This document shows positions 5,297 through 9,329 of a stretch of DNA of 9,329 nucleotides, piece after piece. Location of the stretch: NCBI GenBank assembly GCA_035640715.1, contig DASQVO010000088.1, positions 1 to 9,329 of the forward strand, read 5' to 3'. A model generated the notes under the pieces. It was not told the origin of the DNA. It made no database searches and saw nothing but the letters and a program-made list of their open reading frames with translations. The stretch comes from DASQVO01 sp035640715. Its GTDB lineage: Bacteria; Actinomycetota; Actinomycetes; Streptosporangiales; Streptosporangiaceae. The position numbers and the translations under genes were made by a program. How positions within the stretch are numbered: the first letter of the stretch is position 1; every line of letters begins with the position of its first letter.

Positions 5297-6628
5297 GTGA
5301 GCGTTAGTCAGGACCGGCTAGCGACCACGGGCCTTCGGGCCCGGGCCAGGCGGCGGGCAGGCTCCGGCCAGGGCGTTCTCGTCGGCGCCTCTGGATTGCT
5401 CGTGGTGATCGCGGTCGCGCAGACAGCAATGGCCGGCGCCGTGGCCGCCCGTGAGGCCATCGTCTTCACGGCGCTCATCGCGCTCGGCGAGCTGCTGCGG
5501 CTCAATCTTCCGGGTGACCGCGAAGCAGCGCCGATTGGCACGGCTGGTGCCCTCGCCTATGCCCTGCTGATTCGCGTCGGGCAGCTTCCCGCGCGGCATT
5601 CGGCGCTGCAAGTCGTGGCAGTCACCGGTATCGGCATGATCGTCGGCGTACTGCCGCACCTGGCCGTGGGCAGGCCGGCCCGGATGACGGGAATGGCGGC
5701 GCGCCTGTTCGCCGTCGCCTGTGCCGCCTTCGCGTTCCGCCCGCTGGCGGGGAATGCCGCCATCGTCCGGCACTGGTGGGCGGCGCTCGCCGTGATGACG
5801 CTGCTCATCATGGCCGCGTGGTTCGTGGATGTCATCATCGCGGCGATTATCCGGGCGGACACACTCCGCGCCAGGTTCTGGGTGACGCTCACCGACGAGA
5901 TGCGCGTCCAGGTACTGCTCGGCGTGGCCGTCGGCGCCTCCGCCATGCTGATCGTGTTCGCCGCCGAGGCCATGGGACTCGTGGCGGTGGCCGTCTTCAT
6001 CGCGCCGCTGCTTGTGACGCAGGTCGCCTTCCGCCGGTACGCCGGTATCCGCGCTACCTACCTGCAGACGGTGCGGGCGCTGGCCCGGGTGACCGAGATC
6101 GGCGGATACGTGGAGATGGGTCACGCCGACCGGGTTAGCCGGCTCGCCGTTGCCGTCGGGCGGGAGCTTGGCATGGCCGAGCCCGACCTCCTGGAACTGC
6201 AGTACGCGGCGCTGATTCACGATATCGGGCAGATCTCGCTCCGTGATCCGATACCAGGCGGTGCGACCGTGCTGGTCTCCCCCGAGGACCAGCGGCGTAT
6301 CGCGGAACTCGGCGCCGAGGTCATCGAGCAGGCCAAAATGCTCGACAGCGTCGCGGAGATAGTACGCAGGCAGAGCGATTCATACTTGGGCGGAGGGCCG
6401 GCCGGTGCCTCGGGCACTGCGGAGGAGCCCGCGGCGCCGCCGCCGCTGAGCAGCCGCATCATCCAGGCCGTGAACGCCTTCGACGACCTCGTGGGCAACT
6501 CTGCCGACCCGATGCGCGCTGCCGCGGTGGTCGAGCGGCTGCGGCTGGATGCCGGCGCCGAATACGACCCCAGCGTCGTGGAAGCGCTCAGCAGGATCAT
6601 TGCCCGGCGATCCATTCTGCGCACATAG
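5297..6628 (+). CDS. Membrane protein with degenerate HD-GYP domain, likely inactive partner of the upstream gene
   Basis: A 443-residue protein starting at GTG 5297 with GAGG (5288-5291) 5 nt upstream, 14 bp after the previous gene. It shares the same plan: hydrophobic segments at about 27-50, 54-68, 81-95, 103-124, 135-150, 160-186 and 204-243, then a cytoplasmic HD domain from about 252. GHADRV (H276) and the HD pair (H308, D309) remain, but HDxGK has become HDIGQ. The HHExxDGxGYP motif is replaced by RRQSDSYLGGGP (357-368), and the ADAFD Asp by Asn (VNAFDD, N393). An insert rich in Gly, Ala and Pro (364-384) follows the lost motif. With the GYP loop and several ligands gone, phosphodiesterase activity is unlikely. 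It may bind nucleotide or regulate its active neighbour, for example as a heterodimer; that is inference. The gene is full length with no frameshift, so it appears maintained rather than decaying. Confidence 0.88.
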   Translation: MSVSQDRLATTGLRARARRRAGSGQGVLVGASGLLVVIAVAQTAMAGAVAAREAIVFTALIALGELLRLNLPGDREAAPIGTAGALAYALLIRVGQLPARHSALQVVAVTGIGMIVGVLPHLAVGRPARMTGMAARLFAVACAAFAFRPLAGNAAIVRHWWAALAVMTLLIMAAWFVDVIIAAIIRADTLRARFWVTLTDEMRVQVLLGVAVGASAMLIVFAAEAMGLVAVAVFIAPLLVTQVAFRRYAGIRATYLQTVRALARVTEIGGYVEMGHADRVSRLAVAVGRELGMAEPDLLELQYAALIHDIGQISLRDPIPGGATVLVSPEDQRRIAELGAEVIEQAKMLDSVAEIVRRQSDSYLGGGPAGASGTAEEPAAPPPLSSRIIQAVNAFDDLVGNSADPMRAAAVVERLRLDAGAEYDPSVVEALSRIIARRSILRT

Positions 6629-6656
6629 CCGACCTTCCTCGCTGGTGGCCAGGTTG

Positions 6657-6672
6657 CGGCCCTGACGGGCCG
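6657..6672 (+). terminator. Hairpin after the HD-GYP pair
   Basis: CGGCCC (6657-6662), loop TGAC, GGGCCG (6667-6672): a perfect 6-bp GC stem 28 nt after the second HD-GYP stop. There is no T-tract. It could end the HD-GYP transcript and leave the biotinyl gene to its own promoter. Confidence 0.4.
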
Positions 6673-6732
6673 ATCCGGAACAATGGACGGGCCGGTGCGG
6701 TGCCGGCGCCCGGCTGAGGAAGGAGCCAACCG

Positions 6733-6945
6733 GTGGCAGAGGTCCGAGCGGAGATGGTCGCGAACGTCTGGAAGGTGGTCGCCGCAGAGGGCCACCAGGT
6801 CGATGCCGACGACACCCTGGTGATCCTCGAGTCGATGAAGATGGAGATCCCGGTTCTCGCGGAGGCCTCGGGCACCGTATCGAAGCTGCACGTGGCCGAG
6901 GGCGACGTGGTACAGGAAGGCGATCTCATCGCCACCATCGACTGA
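6733..6945 (+). CDS. Stand-alone biotin-attachment protein, TB7.3 (Rv3221c) type
   Basis: A 70-residue single-domain biotinyl/lipoyl carrier. GTG at 6733 has AGGAG 7 nt upstream. The biotinylation motif ESMKM (33-37) places the acceptor lysine at K36, followed by EIPVLAEASGTVSKLHVAEGDVVQEGDLIATID, a half-barrel motif typical of biotin domains. It agrees closely along its length with M. tuberculosis TB7.3 as I remember it, a 71-residue biotinylated protein coded just after sigH and its anti-sigma gene. The neighbourhood here is the same except for the inserted HD-GYP pair. No carboxylase subunit lies in the window, so the partner enzyme is unknown; an acyl-CoA carboxylase elsewhere could use it. 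It ends 23 bp from the convergent thiamine-diphosphate enzyme gene. Confidence 0.93.
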   Translation: MAEVRAEMVANVWKVVAAEGHQVDADDTLVILESMKMEIPVLAEASGTVSKLHVAEGDVVQEGDLIATID

Positions 6946-6968
6946 GCCGCCGGGGAGCGGCCGGGCGG

Positions 6969-8636
6969 TCAGATGCCGGTCGTGGAGCGCGGGTAGGCGA
7001 TCTCCGGATCGGTGATGACGTTGACCAGGTAGGGCACGCCCGCGGCGAGCCCCCGGCGCAGCGCCGGGCCGATCTCCGCGGGCTCGGTGACGCACTCGCC
7101 GGCCCCGCCGAGCGCCCGTACCACCTCGTCGTAACGGCAGCCTTGCTGCAAGTCGGCGGCGACGTCGTACCCGTACAGGGACCGCATGGGATGCTTCTCC
7201 AGCCCCCACGCGCCGTTGTTGCCGCACACGATGACGACCGGCAGGCCATGCCGCACAAGCGTGTCCGCGTCCATCAGCGAAAAGCCGGCGGCTCCGTCCC
7301 CGAGGAGGAGCACGACCTGAGCTGACGGCCGGGCGAGCCGCGCGGCGATGGCATATCCGAGACCGGTACCCAGGCAGCCGAACGGGCCGGGGTCAAGCCA
7401 GCCACCAGGCTGCTTTGGCTCCAGGTGCCGTCCCGCGAACGACACGAAGTCGCCCCCGTCGCCGATGATCACCGCGTCGTCGCAGAGCAGTTTGATGAGC
7501 TCGCCGTAGACACGCACCGGGTGAACCGGCCGGGCATCGCTGGCAAGCAGGGCGGCGTCGGCCGTGATTGCCGCCCGCGAGGCGTCCTGCAGGCGGGCGA
7601 GCCACGCTGAGCGGGCCCTGGCCGCCCGGTCGTCGGTGCCCGGGCCCGTCTCGGCGGCCAGCCCGGCGAAAAATGCGGAAAGATCGCCGGCGGCCGAGCC
7701 GGCCAGCGGGCAATGCGAGGCGATCTGGCCGGGGGAGTCTGCCACGTGTACCACCTTCGCGGCCTGCTCGCCGCTTCCGAACTGGCCGTAGCCGAGCCGG
7801 AAATCGAGCGGCGTGCCGGCCACGATCACCAGGTCGGCCTCGCGCAGGGCGACCGACCTGGCGCGCGTGACGAGCAGCTCGTGGCCGCCCGGCAGGACAC
7901 CGCGGCCCTGGCCGTTGGCGATGACCGGAATCCGCAGCTCCTCGGCGGCGTCGCGGGCGGCGGTCTCCGCGCCGTCCAGCCAGACGTCGGAGCCGAGGAT
8001 GAGCACCGGGCGCTCGGCCCCGGCGAGCAGCCCGGCGATCTGGCTGACCGCACCGGGATCGGGCGGGGCAGCGCGCCCGGGCACAGCGGCCGGCAGGTCC
8101 GCCTCCGCCTGGTCATACAGCGCCTCCAGCGAGATGTCGAGGAAGACCGGCCCGCGGTGGGGGGTAACCGCGAGCCGGAATGCCTCGCCGACGGAGGCCG
8201 CGACCTGCGCGGTGGCATGCTCGGTGAAGGCGCGCTTGGTCACGGGCGCGAGCATCGGCGGATGATCGATCTCCTGAAGGCTGCCCGAGCCCCAGCGATA
8301 GTCGGGCGCGCGGCCGCCGAGCACCACGACGGGCGCGCCGTTGAAGTGCGCCGTGACGATCGCGCTCAGGCTGTTCGTCACGCCTGGCCCGGCGGTCACC
8401 ACCGCGAGGCCGGGCGTCCGGGTCAGCCGGGCGGTCGCCTCCGCCGCGAACACCGCCGTCTGCTCGTGCCGGACGTCCACCAGCCGGACCGGCGGGTCCG
8501 CCTGCACCGCGCCATCGTAGAGCGGGAACACGTGTCCGCCGGACAACGTGAACATCGTCGCGGCACCGTAGCGCCGCGCCGCCGCGACCGCGTGCGCCCC
8601 GCCATGCCGACAGACCCGGCCCGAATGATCACCCAC
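6969..8636 (-). CDS. Thiamine-diphosphate enzyme, acetolactate synthase-like (IlvG type)
   Basis: A 555-residue protein with the three-domain architecture of the acetohydroxyacid synthase superfamily. The N-terminal pyrimidine-binding domain (about 10-185) has FTLSGGHVF, the cofactor-activating Glu in RHEQTA (E58), TAGPGVTN and GSLQEIDH. The central domain is at about 195-330. The C-terminal pyrophosphate domain has GPFGCLGTGLGYA and the metal-binding GDG (446-448) to NN (473-474) motif, then WGLEKHPM, RYDEVVRALGG and NVITDPEIAYPR. These closely match M. tuberculosis IlvG (Rv1820) as I remember it. That protein is annotated as acetolactate synthase, but the sequence group also approaches 2-hydroxyacyl-CoA lyases and oxalyl-CoA decarboxylase, so the substrate is open. 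No small regulatory subunit is nearby. The GTG at 8636 is the only sensible start, since TAA lies in frame four codons upstream. No Shine-Dalgarno is seen; a TAACAT element 6 nt before the GTG suggests a leaderless message. A symporter gene lies 77 bp upstream. Confidence 0.88.
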   Translation of the reverse strand: MGDHSGRVCRHGGAHAVAAARRYGAATMFTLSGGHVFPLYDGAVQADPPVRLVDVRHEQTAVFAAEATARLTRTPGLAVVTAGPGVTNSLSAIVTAHFNGAPVVVLGGRAPDYRWGSGSLQEIDHPPMLAPVTKRAFTEHATAQVAASVGEAFRLAVTPHRGPVFLDISLEALYDQAEADLPAAVPGRAAPPDPGAVSQIAGLLAGAERPVLILGSDVWLDGAETAARDAAEELRIPVIANGQGRGVLPGGHELLVTRARSVALREADLVIVAGTPLDFRLGYGQFGSGEQAAKVVHVADSPGQIASHCPLAGSAAGDLSAFFAGLAAETGPGTDDRAARARSAWLARLQDASRAAITADAALLASDARPVHPVRVYGELIKLLCDDAVIIGDGGDFVSFAGRHLEPKQPGGWLDPGPFGCLGTGLGYAIAARLARPSAQVVLLLGDGAAGFSLMDADTLVRHGLPVVIVCGNNGAWGLEKHPMRSLYGYDVAADLQQGCRYDEVVRALGGAGECVTEPAEIGPALRRGLAAGVPYLVNVITDPEIAYPRSTTGI

Positions 8637-8642
8637 GCGGCG

Positions 8643-8648
8643 ATGTTA
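8643..8648 (-). promoter_or_regulatory. -10-like element placed for leaderless start of the thiamine-diphosphate enzyme gene
   Basis: Read on the - strand, TAACAT (TAnnnT) ends exactly 6 nt before the GTG at 8636, the spacing expected when transcription starts at the first base of the codon. No ribosome binding site is visible, which agrees with a leaderless start. A good -35 was not found. Confidence 0.35.
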
Positions 8649-8713
8649 CCAGTGGGTCACCTGGCGGCATCTCGATGTTCAGGCTCCGGGATCGGCTGTA
8701 CCGCACTGGGCTG

Positions 8714-9329
8714 TCACACCGTTCCGCTCGCTTGATTCGGCGTGACCGCCAGCGGCGGTGCCCCGGCCTCCTCGTAGTCGCCGGGGCTCGTCTCGTCCTG
8801 TCCGCGCGGCAGCCGCCCGAGCATGGGGGTGAGCGCGGTGGCGACGATCAGGTTCGCGAGCAGCCCGATGATGCCGGTCCAGATCGTCATCTTGGTGTCG
8901 AATCCCCAGGTCTTGAAGGCGAACGACGCGCTGCCGAAGTGTGCCGACGTCTTGCTGGACGTGACCCACAGCATGTAGATGGACAGGCCCATGCCCACTA
9001 CCCAGCCGGCCACCAGCGCCCAGCGGTGATACCAGCGGGTGTACAGGCCGAGCACGACCGGCGGCAGGATCTGGACGACCACCACACCCCCGATGAGCTG
9101 GAGTTCCAGGGCGAACGAGAGCTTCAGGCCGATGATCACGGCCACCGCGCCGAGCTTGAGGACCACCGACACGATTTGGCTGACCAGCCCCTCCTCACGA
9201 TCGCTGGCCGCCGGCCGCAAGTACGGCCGGTAGATGTCGCGGGCGAACGTGTTGGCCGCGGCGATCGCCATGATGGCCGCGGGCACCAGGGCGCCGATGG
9301 CGATCGCGCCGAAGGCGATCCCGGCGAAC
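8714..9329 (-). CDS. Sodium:solute symporter (SSS family, monocarboxylate/acetate permease-like), 5' partial
   Basis: The C-terminal 205 residues or so of a membrane transporter whose start lies beyond the right edge; family members have about 500-550 residues. The visible part opens FAGIAFGAIAIGALVPAAIM and continues AIAAANTFARDIYRPYLRP, a very typical SSS segment found in acetate (ActP) and monocarboxylate (MctP/MctC) permeases. Hydrophobic helices follow at VSQIVSVVLKLGAVAVIIGL, LQLIGGVVVVQILPPVVLGLY, WALVAGWVVGMGLSIYML and TIWTGIIGLLANLIVATAL. The hydrophilic tail (GRLPRGQDETSPGDYEEAGAPP) ends at TGA 8714-8716. These proteins import small carboxylates with sodium; the exact substrate cannot be read from this part. 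The thiamine-diphosphate enzyme gene starts 77 bp downstream on the same strand, so they may be co-transcribed or functionally linked. Confidence 0.9.
   Translation of the reverse strand, partial: FAGIAFGAIAIGALVPAAIMAIAAANTFARDIYRPYLRPAASDREEGLVSQIVSVVLKLGAVAVIIGLKLSFALELQLIGGVVVVQILPPVVLGLYTRWYHRWALVAGWVVGMGLSIYMLWVTSSKTSAHFGSASFAFKTWGFDTKMTIWTGIIGLLANLIVATALTPMLGRLPRGQDETSPGDYEEAGAPPLAVTPNQASGTV

Noticed and set aside
5318..6220. - strand open frame of 300 codons opposite the second HD-GYP gene
   Set aside because: His/Gly/Arg-rich shadow with no motif; the + strand frame has membrane helices and an HD domain.
6946..6968. CCGCC/GGCGG stem between the convergent biotinyl and thiamine-diphosphate enzyme genes as a bidirectional terminator
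   Set aside because: Only 5 bp with a 12-nt loop and no T-tract; too weak to list as a feature.
7713..8735. Long + strand open frame (340 codons) opposite the thiamine-diphosphate enzyme gene
   Set aside because: It is antisense to a clear three-domain enzyme, is Arg/Gly/Asp-rich, and has no recognisable motif; such shadows are normal in GC-rich DNA.

Overview
This is high-GC DNA from an actinomycete (Actinomycetota). The evidence is the GC-rich third codon positions, frequent GTG and TTG starts, and a sigR-rsrA thiol-stress locus followed by a TB7.3-type biotinyl protein, an arrangement I remember from mycobacteria (sigH-rshA-TB7.3). The genus cannot be named from the sequence. A Streptomyces- or Streptosporangiales-like lineage is a reasonable guess.

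Layout. Nucleotides 1-1102 carry the 3' part of an SRAP-family (YedK/HMCES-like) abasic-site protein and a short DksA/TraR-type zinc-finger protein, both on +. A tandem array of five units of 23-24 bp (1088-1206) starts inside the last codons of the dksA-like gene. Converging on it from the - strand is a methyltransferase-like gene (start near 2163). Its reading frame holds a 15-bp minisatellite and stays open through the 24-bp array into the antisense of the dksA-like gene.

Divergent from the methyltransferase lies sigR-rsrA (2352-3442). It has an exact SigR-type promoter (GGAAT-N18-GTT) just before an upstream in-frame ATG. That ATG would add 54 residues to SigR, matching the unstable long isoform known in Streptomyces. 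sigR and rsrA overlap by ATGA and are followed by three consecutive hairpins and a 496-bp non-coding leader region. Next is a tandem pair of membrane-bound HD-GYP genes (3939-6628). The first has every catalytic motif; the second has lost the GYP motif and several metal ligands. A free-standing 70-aa biotin-attachment protein follows (6733-6945).

The right end, on -, holds a thiamine-diphosphate enzyme of the acetolactate-synthase-like IlvG type and, upstream of it, the 3' part of a sodium:solute (monocarboxylate-type) symporter that runs off the window.

How it works together. The core is a redox switch: RsrA holds SigR until disulfide stress, then SigR amplifies its own transcription. It is placed beside a probable cyclic-di-GMP hydrolase and a degenerate partner. 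The most interesting points are the promoter plus isoform architecture of sigR, the active/degenerate HD-GYP pair with its structured leader, and the repeat-driven remodelling of the dksA/methyltransferase junction. No mobile element, CRISPR array, tRNA or rRNA was seen.
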